DNA from: Brevundimonas sp.
Lineage (GTDB): Bacteria; Pseudomonadota; Alphaproteobacteria; Caulobacterales; Caulobacteraceae
Assembly: GCF_004210735.1 (NCBI RefSeq)
Contig: NZ_SDZL01000027.1
Location: 1 to 39,240, forward strand
Direction of reading: 5' to 3'
Length of the DNA: 39,240 nucleotides
Position 1 is the first letter of the stretch, and each line of letters opens with the position of its first letter. This document shows, piece by piece, positions 15,383-24,885 of this stretch. A model generated the notes under the pieces. That model saw only the letters and a program-made list of their open reading frames with translations, did not search any database and was not told the origin of the DNA. The position numbers were made by a program, and so were the translations under genes.

Positions 15383-16285
15383 ATGGCCATGAGCGATCGC
15401 CCGATCGTCATCAAGAAGGTGAAGAAGGTCGTCGGCGGCGGCCACCACGGTGGCGCGTGGAAGGTCGCCTATGCGGACTTCGTCACCGCGATGATGGCCT
15501 TCTTCCTGCTGATGTGGCTGATCAACACGACCGATCCGGAGCAGAAGCGCGGCATCGCCGAATATTTCGCCCCCGCCAGCGTCTCGTCCAGCACCTCCGG
15601 CTCGGGCGGCATTCTGGGCGGCACGGCCCTGGGTGATGACGGGGCCAAGGGATCGGGCTCCATGTCCGTGATTCAGCAACTGGCGCCCGATGCGCCTGAA
15701 AACGCCCCTGACCAGGCCGGGACCAACGCCAATCTGGCCGCCGCCAGCGAAGCCGAACTTCGCGAGGAGATCGCCCGCCGCGAGGCCGCCGATTTCGCAA
15801 GCGCCGCCGAATCCCTGCGTCAGGCCATGCAGTCGATGCCGGAACTCGCCGAGCTGTCCAAACAACTGATCATCGACCAGACGCCCGAGGGCCTGCGCAT
15901 CCAGTTGGTGGATCAGGAAGGCCGTTCGATGTTCGACAACAACTCGGTCCAGCCGAACGCCCGCGCCCAGCTGCTGCTGCGCGCCGTCTCGCGGGTCATC
16001 AATCAACTGCCCAACCGGATCTCCATCACCGGCCACACCAGCGCCACGCGCGGTTCAGGCCGGGCCAGCGCGGCCGGTGACTGGCGTCTGTCGTCGGAAC
16101 GCGCCAACGCCTCGCGCGTCGTGCTTCAAGGGGCAGGCGTCGATGCGGACCGCGTCTATCAGGTCTCGGGCAAGGCGGGCTCAGACCCCCTCTATCCCGA
16201 CGATCCGGCGCTGGCGGGCAACCGCCGGATCGCCATTGTCCTGCTGCGCGAGGCGCCGGTCCTGCCCAGTGACACCAGCCTGTAA
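15383..16285 (+). CDS. motB: Flagellar motor stator protein MotB
   Basis: MotB forms the proton-conducting stator with MotA and anchors it to peptidoglycan. The 300-residue product has a basic N-terminus (IVIKKVKKVV), one transmembrane helix (about 31-48, ADFVTAMMAFFLLMWLI) with the proton-carrying Asp32, a plug and linker region, and a C-terminal OmpA-like domain with ITGHTSA and NRRIAIVLLRE. I prefer ATG 15383 because AAAGGA lies eight bases upstream; ATGs at 15374 and 15389 are also in frame. motA is not adjacent, as is usual in Caulobacterales. A CtrA-like half site TTAACC lies at 15334-15339, but no full TTAA-N7-TTAA site is seen. Confidence 0.95.
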   Translation: MAMSDRPIVIKKVKKVVGGGHHGGAWKVAYADFVTAMMAFFLLMWLINTTDPEQKRGIAEYFAPASVSSSTSGSGGILGGTALGDDGAKGSGSMSVIQQLAPDAPENAPDQAGTNANLAAASEAELREEIARREAADFASAAESLRQAMQSMPELAELSKQLIIDQTPEGLRIQLVDQEGRSMFDNNSVQPNARAQLLLRAVSRVINQLPNRISITGHTSATRGSGRASAAGDWRLSSERANASRVVLQGAGVDADRVYQVSGKAGSDPLYPDDPALAGNRRIAIVLLREAPVLPSDTSL

Positions 16286-16375
16286 AGACGGGCTTGCCTG
16301 ACGCACCCGGACGGCGCTCTATCAGGACATGACGACGATGACGGCGAAGCCAGCAGCAAAGGGGAGGAACGGTCG

Positions 16376-17110
16376 ATGACCCAGCACGTCCCCTCGCGCC
16401 AGCTCCGCTTCTTCATGACCGCCGCCGCGCCCTGCCCCTATCTGCCCGGCCAGTTCGAACGGAAGGTGTTTGCAAATCTGCCCTTCCACGACGGCGCGCG
16501 GGTCAATGACGAACTGACCCATGCCGGTTTCCGACGCAGCCAGAACATCGCCTACCGACCGGCCTGCGAAACCTGCGCCGCGTGCGTTTCTGTCCGTATC
16601 CCGATTGGCGAGTTTGCGCCCCGCCGGACCCAGCGCCGCATCCTGAGCCGCAACGCCGACCTGTCCCGCGACCTGGTCGAGGCCGAGGCGACGACCGAGC
16701 AGTTCGACCTGCTGCGACGCTATCTGAATAGCCGTCATCCCGGCGGCGGCATGTGCGACATGGGCTGGCTCGACTACGTCGCCATGGTCGAGGACAGCGG
16801 TGTCCGAACCCATCTGATCGAATACCGCCTGCCTTCCAGTGACGGCGGGCCGGGCGATCTGGTCGGCGTCGTGCTGGCCGACCTGCTGAACGATGGCCTG
16901 TCGCTGGTCTACAGCTTCTTCGACCCCGACCTGGATCGCCGCAGCCTGGGCGTCTTCGCCATCCTGGATCACATCCGCCAGGCCGTCGTCGTCGGCCTGC
17001 CCTATGTCTATCTGGGCTACTGGGTCCAGGGCTCGACCAAGATGGATTACAAGACCAACTTCCGCCCCATGGAGGCCCTCAGGCCCATGGGCTGGGAGCG
17101 GCTGCCCTAA
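16376..17110 (+). CDS. bpt: Aminoacyl-tRNA-protein transferase (Bpt/Ate type)
   Basis: This enzyme transfers leucine or arginine from tRNA to the N-terminus of proteins, marking them for ClpAP/ClpS degradation through the N-end rule. The 244-residue product has CPYLPGQFERKVFANL, the conserved cysteine cluster in RPACETCAACVSVRIP, HPGGGMCDMGWLDYVAM, SFFDPDLDRRSLGVFAILDHI and YVYLGYWVQGSTKMDYKTNF, all typical of the bacterial transferase. GGGGAGGAA lies just ahead of ATG 16376. The gene converges with parC and the coding ends overlap by four bases. Whether it prefers leucyl- or arginyl-tRNA cannot be told. Confidence 0.93.
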   Translation: MTQHVPSRQLRFFMTAAAPCPYLPGQFERKVFANLPFHDGARVNDELTHAGFRRSQNIAYRPACETCAACVSVRIPIGEFAPRRTQRRILSRNADLSRDLVEAEATTEQFDLLRRYLNSRHPGGGMCDMGWLDYVAMVEDSGVRTHLIEYRLPSSDGGPGDLVGVVLADLLNDGLSLVYSFFDPDLDRRSLGVFAILDHIRQAVVVGLPYVYLGYWVQGSTKMDYKTNFRPMEALRPMGWERLP

Positions 17111-19308
17111 CGGAACTTCCTCAGGCCGCGGGGGCCCTGACGCCCGGCGCCGGCGCGTTTGCCCAGCCAGTCCTTCCAGTCGGGCCAGTTGCGACGACGG
17201 CCGCCGCCGTCGGCCCATTCCGGCCCTGTCTCGGCGTTGAACACCGCGACGTCGGCCAGACCGCCCTGCTTGTAGTTCTGCAGCTTCACCCCCTTGCCCC
17301 GGCCCATTTCAGGCAGTTCGGCGATGGGGAAGATCAGCGCCTTGATGTTCTCGCCTACGGTCGCGACGTGGTCACCGGTCACGCGCAGCATGGCCAGCAT
17401 GTCGCCGTTCAGCACCTGTTTGCCCCCACGCTTCTGAGCCAGCAGGTCGTTCTCGGGCGCGACGAAACCATATCCCGCCTTCGACGCCACCAGCAGTTTC
17501 GCATCCGGTTCGTGCGCCACGACGTTGATGATCTCGGCCTTCTCGTCCAGGTCGATCATCAACCGCAGCGGCTCGCCGTGGCCTCTGCCTGACGCCAGCT
17601 TGTCGGCGCCGATAGTGAAAATTCGCCCGTCCGAAGCCCCGATCAGGATCTTGTCGGTCGTATAGGCGGGCACCAGGAAGCCCAGGCTGTCGCCTTCCTT
17701 GAACTTCAGCTCCGACGGATCCTCGACCTTGCCCTTGGCGGCGCGGATCCAGCCGCGTTCCGACAGGATTACGGTGATAGCCTCGCGCGGGATGAAAGCC
17801 TCGGCGGGCGCATAGCTGGAAGCGTCGACCGCCTCACCGATGGTCGTGCGACGCGGCGAGATCAGCGCCTTGCGGACAGCCTCCAGTTCCTTGCTGATGG
17901 CCTTCCACTGTTTCGTCTCCGACGATGACAGCGCACGCAGCGCGGCCAGTTCCTCGGACAGCTGGTTGAATTCCTTCTCGATCGTCATTTCCTCGAGCCG
18001 CGCCAGCTGACGCAGCCGGGTGTCGAGGATGAAGTCGGCCTGGAGTTCGCTGAGACCGAAACGGGCGATCAGCACGGCCTTCGGCTGTTCCTCTTCGCGA
18101 ACGATGCGGATGACTTCATCCAGGTTCAGGAAGACGATCCGAAGACCTTCCAGCAGGTGCAGACGTTTCTCCACCCGCTCGATCCGCCACTGGCTGCGGC
18201 GGTTGAGCACTTCGCGACGGTGATCCAGGAAGGCGCGCAGACACTCCTTCAGGCCCATGACCCGCGGCGTGCCGCTGGCGTCCAGCACGTTCATGTTGAT
18301 CGGGAAACGCACCTCAAGATCAGAGAGTTTGAACAGGCTCTCCATCAAGACCTCTGGCTCGACGGTCCGGGACTTGGGTTCGAGAATCAGGCGGATGTCC
18401 TCGGCCGACTCGTCGCGGACGTCGGCCAGCAGCGGTGCTTTCTTGTTCTCGATCAGGTCGGCCAGCGCCTCGATCAGGCGGCTCTTCTGGACCTGATAGG
18501 GCATTTCGGTGACGACGATGCGCCAGACGCCGCGCCCCAGATCCTCGGTCTCCCACCGGGCCCGCAGGCGCACACCGCCGCGGCCGGTCTCATAGGCGTC
18601 CAGGATGGAAGCCTGCCCTTCAACCGAAACGCCGCCGGTCGGGAAGTCCGGCCCCGGCACGATCTGGACGAGTTCCGCCGTCGTCGCCTCGGGTCGCTCC
18701 AGCAGCAACTGGCACGCCTCGATCAGTTCGCCCGCGTTGTGCGGCGGGATCGAGGTCGCCATGCCCACGGCGATGCCCGACGAGCCGTTGGCCAGCAGAT
18801 TGGGGAAGCCGGCCGGCAGAACGACCGGCTCCTCGTCCTGATCGTCATAGGTGGCGCGGAAATCGACCGAGTCCTGATCGATGCCGTCCAGCAGCAGCAC
18901 GGCGGCCGGCGTCAGCTTGCACTCAGTATAGCGCATGGCCGCGGCGCTATCGCCGTCGATATTGCCGAAATTGCCCTGACCGTCGACCAGCGGATAGCGC
19001 TGGGCGAAGTCCTGGGCCAGGCGGACCAGCGCCTCATAGATCGAGGCGTCGCCGTGCGGGTGATAGCCGCCCATGACCTCGCCGACGACCTTGGCGCATT
19101 TGCGCGCCGCCGCCTGCGGGTTCAGACGCATCTGGTGCATGGCGTACATGATGCGCCGGTGCACCGGCTTGAACCCGTCGCGCACGTCGGGCAGCGCACG
19201 ATTGGTGATCGTCGACAGGGCGTAAGCCAGGTAGCGTCGGGACAGCGCATCCGCCATCGGCTCTTCGACGATGCGGCCGCCCTCGGGCGTCGGGGTGTGG
19301 ATGGTCAT
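17107..19308 (-). CDS. parC: DNA topoisomerase IV subunit A
   Basis: ParC is the DNA-cleaving subunit of topoisomerase IV and decatenates daughter chromosomes. The 733-residue product has [20 protein letters not shown] (38-57), [20 protein letters not shown] (82-101), the catalytic Tyr127 in [11 protein letters not shown], and a C-terminal DNA-wrapping domain with repeated blades such as [16 protein letters not shown]. Its GyrA-box is absent and the C-terminal domain is short, as expected for ParC rather than GyrA. The residue equivalent to quinolone-contact Ser80 of E. coli ParC is Ala88. ATG 19308 follows a 79-base spacer after recO. Confidence 0.95.
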   Translation of the reverse strand: MTIHTPTPEGGRIVEEPMADALSRRYLAYALSTITNRALPDVRDGFKPVHRRIMYAMHQMRLNPQAAARKCAKVVGEVMGGYHPHGDASIYEALVRLAQDFAQRYPLVDGQGNFGNIDGDSAAAMRYTECKLTPAAVLLLDGIDQDSVDFRATYDDQDEEPVVLPAGFPNLLANGSSGIAVGMATSIPPHNAGELIEACQLLLERPEATTAELVQIVPGPDFPTGGVSVEGQASILDAYETGRGGVRLRARWETEDLGRGVWRIVVTEMPYQVQKSRLIEALADLIENKKAPLLADVRDESAEDIRLILEPKSRTVEPEVLMESLFKLSDLEVRFPINMNVLDASGTPRVMGLKECLRAFLDHRREVLNRRSQWRIERVEKRLHLLEGLRIVFLNLDEVIRIVREEEQPKAVLIARFGLSELQADFILDTRLRQLARLEEMTIEKEFNQLSEELAALRALSSSETKQWKAISKELEAVRKALISPRRTTIGEAVDASSYAPAEAFIPREAITVILSERGWIRAAKGKVEDPSELKFKEGDSLGFLVPAYTTDKILIGASDGRIFTIGADKLASGRGHGEPLRLMIDLDEKAEIINVVAHEPDAKLLVASKAGYGFVAPENDLLAQKRGGKQVLNGDMLAMLRVTGDHVATVGENIKALIFPIAELPEMGRGKGVKLQNYKQGGLADVAVFNAETGPEWADGGGRRRNWPDWKDWLGKRAGAGRQGPRGLRKFR

Positions 19309-19350
19309 GCGACTTCGAATCGGAGATGGGACGCGCGAAGTCTAGCCCGT

Positions 19351-19369
19351 TCCGTCCCCGAAGGGCGGA
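19351..19369 (-). terminator. Hairpin with TTCG loop between recO and parC
   Basis: On the minus strand TCCGCCC-TTCG-GGGACGGA can form a stem with a stable UUCG tetraloop and one bulged or unpaired base. It sits about 20 bases after the recO stop. There is no following T tract, so it may be a processing or pausing element rather than a classical terminator. Confidence 0.35.
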
Positions 19370-19387
19370 TAGTCCACATCTGCAGCG

Positions 19388-20119
19388 TTACAACCGACCC
19401 GCGTCAGCCAGCCGCTCGATCATCCACACGCGCGCGGGCGGCAGAGGCTTGTTCAGGGCGTGGAAGACGAACTGTTCCAGAAAGTGACCGGTCAGGTCCA
19501 GGCCGGCCCTTACATCACCCTCGCCCAGCCCCGCCTGCGCACCCAGCATGAAGGGCGGCAGGCGCAGCAACTTGTCGACATACGGCGCACCCGCCTCACG
19601 ACTGACGGCGCGGCCCGTGCGCGGACTGACCCAGATCAGATCGTCCATCGACCCGGTGGCGGCGCAGCGCGACAGGTCCAGCCCGAAGCCCAGATCCTCC
19701 AGCAGCCCCGCTTCGAACCGTACGAAGATCGCGGGCCAGACATCGGGAAGTACGAAGGCGCCCATCAGCGCCTCGAACGCCAGGAAGGCGCCGGGATGCG
19801 GTTCACGCTCCGGCAGTGCGCCCTGCGCCACGGCGGCGGCGGCGTTCAGGCCGATCAGGGCCAACGGATCGTCGAACAGGGACGCCGGCCCCTCACCGAC
19901 CGGTTCCAGCCGCGCGGAACCCAGTTGGTCCGAGGTTCGTGACCGAAAGTCGGCCACGACCCGCGCACCCGGTTGCAGGAAGGGCTTCATACGCCGTGAC
20001 GCCCCGCCCGCGACGTAGGCTGCGCGGCGTCCATGCAGTTCGGTCAGCAGTTCGACCACGGCGCCTGTGTCGCCATGCGACCGCGCCGACAGCACAAAGG
20101 CCTCGTCCTGAAATTCCAT
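19388..20119 (-). CDS. recO: DNA repair protein RecO
   Basis: RecO acts with RecR and RecF to load RecA on SSB-coated single strands. The 243-residue product shows the N-terminal OB-fold pattern MEFQDEAFVLSARSHGDTGAVVELLTE and GARVVADFRSRTSDQLG, then the helical domain with DVWPAIFVRFEAGLLEDLGFGLDLSRC. The zinc cysteines of some RecO proteins are mostly missing here, which is common in the family. In many proteobacteria recO follows era directly; here about 4.8 kb of other genes separate them, and parC follows. Confidence 0.92.
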   Translation of the reverse strand: MEFQDEAFVLSARSHGDTGAVVELLTELHGRRAAYVAGGASRRMKPFLQPGARVVADFRSRTSDQLGSARLEPVGEGPASLFDDPLALIGLNAAAAVAQGALPEREPHPGAFLAFEALMGAFVLPDVWPAIFVRFEAGLLEDLGFGLDLSRCAATGSMDDLIWVSPRTGRAVSREAGAPYVDKLLRLPPFMLGAQAGLGEGDVRAGLDLTGHFLEQFVFHALNKPLPPARVWMIERLADAGRL

Positions 20120-20261
20120 CCGCCGGTGCTAGCGCGCTCTGCGACCCTTGGCCACCGGCACGATCCGCAACATCGTCGAGGACAGATGGTGGACCCCGCG
20201 GCGGTCGGGGATTATGCGATGACCTGTTGTTTCTACCGTCCTCCCCCAGACGCCGTGGTGA

Positions 20262-21776
<1,515 letters not shown>

Positions 21777-21789
21777 CGGTGGTTGGAAG

Positions 21790-21807
21790 AGGCCGCTGGG
21801 GCGGCCT
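21790..21807 (+). terminator. Hairpin after the CoA-transferase gene
   Basis: AGGCCGC (21790-21796), loop TGGG, GCGGCCT (21801-21807) form a perfect 7-bp GC-rich stem starting 14 bases after the stop codon. Only a short TTA follows, so termination may be weak or Rho-assisted. Confidence 0.55.
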
Positions 21808-21820
21808 TACCCTGGATCAT

Positions 21821-21845
21821 TTATTTAACTTGCGCGTTATTTAAC
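21821..21845. promoter_or_regulatory. Direct repeat TTATTTAAC x2 in the arsR promoter region
   Basis: TTATTTAAC is present at 21821-21829 and again at 21837-21845, a 16-bp period, in an unusually AT-rich island 20-44 bases before the arsR ATG. The inner part TAAC-TTGCGC-GTTA is a short palindrome. The site is well placed to be the operator at which the ArsR-type protein controls itself and the cassette behind it. Confidence 0.5.
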
Positions 21846-21864
21846 GATATGGCTACATGCGGTC

Positions 21865-22212
21865 ATGAGCGACGCCCACCTCGACATCGTTTTTTCGGCA
21901 TTGGCTGATCCCACACGCCGGGCGATCCTGGCCCGGCTGGCCCAGGGTGAGGCGTCGGTAAGCCAGCTGGCTGAACCGTTCGACATCAGCGGCCCCGCCA
22001 TCAGTCGCCATCTGAAAGTGCTTGAAACGGCGGGCCTGATCAGCCGGGGTCGTGAGGCGCAATGGCGCCCTGCCCGGCTGGAGGCTGCGAACCTGCGGGG
22101 CGCGGCGGACTGGCTGGAACACTATCGACGTTTCTGGGACGCCAGCTTCGGCCGCCTGGACGACGTGCTGCGCAAAATCCAAAGAGGAGACGACAATGGC
22201 CCAGGACACTGA
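21865..22212 (+). CDS. ArsR-family winged-helix transcriptional regulator (no cysteines)
   Basis: The 115-residue product is a small winged-helix regulator: FSALADPTRRAILARLAQGE, then the recognition helix region VSQLAEPFDISGPAISRHLKVLETAGLISR and the wing GREAQWRPA. It contains no cysteine, so it cannot use the ELCVCDL metal site of ArsR/SmtB and probably senses something else or acts without metal. Its 3' end overlaps the next gene by 17 bases, and the cassette continues with two AHSA1-domain proteins and a VOC protein, a combination common in bacteria but of unknown purpose. It is probably autoregulated through the repeats at 21821-21845. Confidence 0.92.
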   Translation: MSDAHLDIVFSALADPTRRAILARLAQGEASVSQLAEPFDISGPAISRHLKVLETAGLISRGREAQWRPARLEAANLRGAADWLEHYRRFWDASFGRLDDVLRKIQRGDDNGPGH

Positions 22213-22699
22213 GACCAATCCGTGTAACACCGACGGCGTGGCCCACGCCTTCGATCTGGTGCTGGAACGCATCATCGACGCCCCGCCGGAAAAAATCTTC
22301 CGCGCCTACACGGATCCGGCGATCCTGAGTCAGTGGTTCGCGCCCAAGCCGTGGACCATCACCGACGCGGTGATCGAACCAAGCCCCGGCGGCCGTTTCG
22401 ACTTCGTCATGCACGGCCCGGACGGAGAGCGATTCCCGAACTCGGGTGTATTTCTTGAGGTCGTGCCGAACCGTCGGCTGGTCTCGACCGACGCCTTTAC
22501 GCCGGACTGGAAACCGGCGGGCCAGCCCTTCATGGTCGCCCGCATCGAGTTGGAACCCACGGGTGACGGCAAGACGAAATACACCGCGACCGCCAGCCAC
22601 TGGAACGAGGCGGCGATGAAGCAGCACGAACAGATGGGCTTCCATGATGGCTGGGGCCAGGTGGCGGATCAGTTGAACGATCTGGTCAAGACCCTCTGA
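22196..22699 (+). CDS. SRPBCC/AHSA1-domain protein (first copy)
   Basis: The 167-residue product has the START-like (SRPBCC) fold of the AHSA1 family: LERIIDAPPEKIFRAYTDPAILSQWFAPKPW, SPGGRFDFVMHGPDG, FLEVVPNRRLVSTDAFT and the C-terminal helix FHDGWGQVADQLNDLVKTL. Such proteins bind hydrophobic ligands or act as co-chaperone-like factors; no enzyme activity can be assigned. ATG 22196 is preceded by AGAGGAG, which decides the start inside the end of arsR. It is followed one base after its stop by a second AHSA1 gene. Confidence 0.88.
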   Translation: MAQDTETNPCNTDGVAHAFDLVLERIIDAPPEKIFRAYTDPAILSQWFAPKPWTITDAVIEPSPGGRFDFVMHGPDGERFPNSGVFLEVVPNRRLVSTDAFTPDWKPAGQPFMVARIELEPTGDGKTKYTATASHWNEAAMKQHEQMGFHDGWGQVADQLNDLVKTL

Positions 22700-22700
22700 C

Positions 22701-23177
22701 ATGACCTTGGCCGACGATCTGGACACCCGCCCGACCCTGCACATGCAGCGGACGTTTGACGCGCCGCGGACCCTGGTCTGGCGCGCGTGGAGCCGGCCCG
22801 AAATCATGGTGCTGTGGATGGGTCCGGTCGAATGGCCGGCGGTCAGCGTCACATCCGACTTCCGCGTCGGCGGCGCCTGGCGCATCTGCCTGCGCTCGCC
22901 GGAAACCGGTCAGGACCTGTGGCAGGGCGGCGTTTATCGCGAGATCGTCGAACCGGAACGACTGGTCTTCAGTTTCAGATGGGACGAGTCCCACGAGGAC
23001 GGGCCGCCAGTCGATACGTTGGTGACCGTCATTCTGAGCGAGACCGATGACGGTCGCACCGTTATGGATTTCACCCACGCGGGTCTGAAGTCCGAGCAGA
23101 GCCTGACCGGCCATCGCCATGGCTGGACCAGCACCGCCGACCGGCTGGAAGCCTGGCTGGCCGCCAACCCCGACTAG
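22701..23177 (+). CDS. SRPBCC/AHSA1-domain protein (second copy)
   Basis: The 158-residue product is a distant paralogue of its upstream neighbour: MQRTFDAPRTLVWRAWSRPEIMVLWMGP, VGGAWRICLRSP, YREIVEPERLVFSFRW and GHRHGWTSTADRLEAWLAA match the AHSA1 pattern. The start ATG is one base after the previous stop, so the pair is surely co-transcribed. The two copies differ enough that they may bind different ligands. Function unknown. Confidence 0.88.
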   Translation: MTLADDLDTRPTLHMQRTFDAPRTLVWRAWSRPEIMVLWMGPVEWPAVSVTSDFRVGGAWRICLRSPETGQDLWQGGVYREIVEPERLVFSFRWDESHEDGPPVDTLVTVILSETDDGRTVMDFTHAGLKSEQSLTGHRHGWTSTADRLEAWLAANPD

Positions 23178-23200
23178 CGTTCCAACCCGAGGAGACGACC

Positions 23201-23644
23201 ATGAAGATCGTGACCAGCCTCAGCTTCAAGGGCGAATGCCGACAGGCGTTCGACTTCTACGCCCAGGTGCTGGGCGGCAAGGTGACCGCCGCCTATCCGT
23301 TCGGCGACGGCCCGCCCGACATGCCAATCGATGCTCAGTACAAGGATTGGCTGATGCATTGCTGGCTGGAGGTCGGCGATCAGGCCCTGATGGGCGCCGA
23401 CATCCCGCCCGAGTTCGCACCGAACATCGACAAGCCCAAGAACGGCTTCGACGTCACCTATCACACCGAGGACGCGGCCCAGGCGAAACGCATCTATGAC
23501 GCCCTGATCGAGGGCGGCACGCCCCAGATGCCGTTCGGCGAGACCTTTTGGTCGCCCGGCTATGGCAACCTGATCGACAAGTTCGGCATCCCCTGGATGG
23601 TCAACACCATTCCCGGCGCTGACTGGCAACCGAAACAGGGCTGA
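23201..23644 (+). CDS. VOC-family (PhnB-like) protein
   Basis: The 147-residue product resembles PhnB-type glyoxalase/bleomycin-resistance superfamily proteins: MKIVTSLSFKGECRQAFDFYAQVLGGKV, a central HCWLEVGDQALMGAD, and the C-terminal FGETFWSPGYGNLIDKFGIPWMVN. GAGGAG lies before the ATG. It closes the arsR-AHSA1-AHSA1-VOC cassette and converges on the serine hydrolase gene with four bases between the stops. PhnB-like proteins are often found near AHSA1 genes; the substrate is unknown. Confidence 0.88.
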   Translation: MKIVTSLSFKGECRQAFDFYAQVLGGKVTAAYPFGDGPPDMPIDAQYKDWLMHCWLEVGDQALMGADIPPEFAPNIDKPKNGFDVTYHTEDAAQAKRIYDALIEGGTPQMPFGETFWSPGYGNLIDKFGIPWMVNTIPGADWQPKQG

Positions 23645-23648
23645 TTCC

Positions 23649-24881
23649 CTAGCGTTTCATCGCCTGCGGGAAGTCGTGACCCAGCGCCTCGGCCATCGCC
23701 TGCTGGCTGATCAGGAACACGGCGTCCCGCTGGTGATAGTTGTTCGACAGAACGATCACGGTCACATCGGCGTCCGGCTGATAGGTCGCCAGGTTGCGGA
23801 ACCCCGACCAACTGCCGGTGTGATAAATCTGGCGGTCTGAAAACGCCGGCTCAACGCGTTCGCCCAGGCTGTTGGTGAAGACGCCAAAGCCCCACGCGCG
23901 GGGCGGACGGCCCCGCTCGTTCGGCGTGCCCGGCGGGTCGTGATCCTCGATCATCTGGGCGTGCGACCGCTTCGACAACAGGTCACCCCGATGCAGGGCG
24001 CGCGTCCACATCAGCATGTCGTCCAGGGTCGAATACAGGCCGCCGGATGCGAAGACGATGCTGGGATTGGCGTTGGGCTGGGGCGCGACGCCGGTCGGGA
24101 AGTTGGCGTATCCCATGACGATATCGGCCGAACCGTCGTCATAGCCGGTATCCGTGAGACCCAGCGGATCCAGCAAGTCGTTGCGCAGATAGTCGGCGAA
24201 GGGTTTGCCGCTGGCGACCTCGACCACCCGGCCCAGCAGATTATAGCCCGCGTTGCTGTAGCGGATCTTGGTCCCCGGCTCGAACTGCAGGCCATATTTG
24301 GCGGAGTCCGCCGTCAGTTCCTCGGACGACGCGGGCGTCACCCGGCGCAGGCCCCATTGCGGACGCGCCATCAGGTCGGGAACGCCGGCCGTATGCGTCA
24401 GCAGATGGCTGAGCCGGATCGGCGCCCAGGCCGTGGGGCAAGGCTGGATCCATTTGCACAACGGGTCATCGACGCTCAACACGCCCTGATCCTGAAGCTT
24501 CAGGATGGCGACGGCGGTGAACTGTTTGCTGATCGACGCGAGCCGGAATTTCGAATCCAGCGCCAGTAGTTTCGGCTGTTCCCGATCACCCAGGCCATAA
24601 ACCTGTCGGAACAGAACCTGATCCCCGCGCGCCACCAGAACGGCGCCGCTGAAGCCATGCCCGGCCGCGCCGTCCAGCCGGGCCTTCAGGCGAGGCAGAT
24701 CCTCGACGATCTCGACCGGAGGGCGAGACGGCAGGTTGGGCGATGTCTCGACCGACGAGGCGGTCTTGTCAGAGCCGAAGGAGTGGACGGCCGCCGCACC
24801 GACCCCGCCGATGACGACGAGAGCAGCCAGCGAACCGAGGATCCAAGGGGGCCCCCCTGAGGATCTGGGTACTGTAAACAC
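23649..24881 (-). CDS. Membrane-anchored serine hydrolase (beta-lactamase/DD-peptidase fold)
   Basis: The 410-residue product has an N-terminal membrane anchor (about 13-32, WILGSLAALVVIGGVGAAAV) and a class C beta-lactamase-like domain with the SxxK motif Ser116-Ile-Ser-Lys119, Tyr208-Ser-Asn210 and His354-Thr-Gly356. These are the three motifs of penicillin-recognising hydrolases; HTG instead of KTG points to an esterase, peptidase or cell-wall enzyme rather than a true beta-lactamase. The start is GTG 24881, four bases after the era stop, so it is probably the last gene of the rpoZ-to-era operon. The N-terminus is the least certain point because no ATG is available. Confidence 0.87.
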   Translation of the reverse strand: MFTVPRSSGGPPWILGSLAALVVIGGVGAAAVHSFGSDKTASSVETSPNLPSRPPVEIVEDLPRLKARLDGAAGHGFSGAVLVARGDQVLFRQVYGLGDREQPKLLALDSKFRLASISKQFTAVAILKLQDQGVLSVDDPLCKWIQPCPTAWAPIRLSHLLTHTAGVPDLMARPQWGLRRVTPASSEELTADSAKYGLQFEPGTKIRYSNAGYNLLGRVVEVASGKPFADYLRNDLLDPLGLTDTGYDDGSADIVMGYANFPTGVAPQPNANPSIVFASGGLYSTLDDMLMWTRALHRGDLLSKRSHAQMIEDHDPPGTPNERGRPPRAWGFGVFTNSLGERVEPAFSDRQIYHTGSWSGFRNLATYQPDADVTVIVLSNNYHQRDAVFLISQQAMAEALGHDFPQAMKR

Positions 24882-24885
24882 GATA

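Noticed and set aside
3678..19318. GANTC (CcrM methylation) sites in the spacers before glyA, ribE, hemB and parC
   Set aside because: Single GANTC sites occur in these spacers, but the motif is also found within genes here; without genome-wide counts no enrichment can be claimed.
21821..21845. CtrA binding site
   Set aside because: TTAA motifs are present but 12 bases apart rather than the required seven; the direct repeat is better explained as an ArsR operator.
23649..24881. Acquired beta-lactamase resistance gene
   Set aside because: The HTG motif, membrane anchor and lack of a mobile context fit a chromosomal serine hydrolase rather than a dedicated beta-lactamase.
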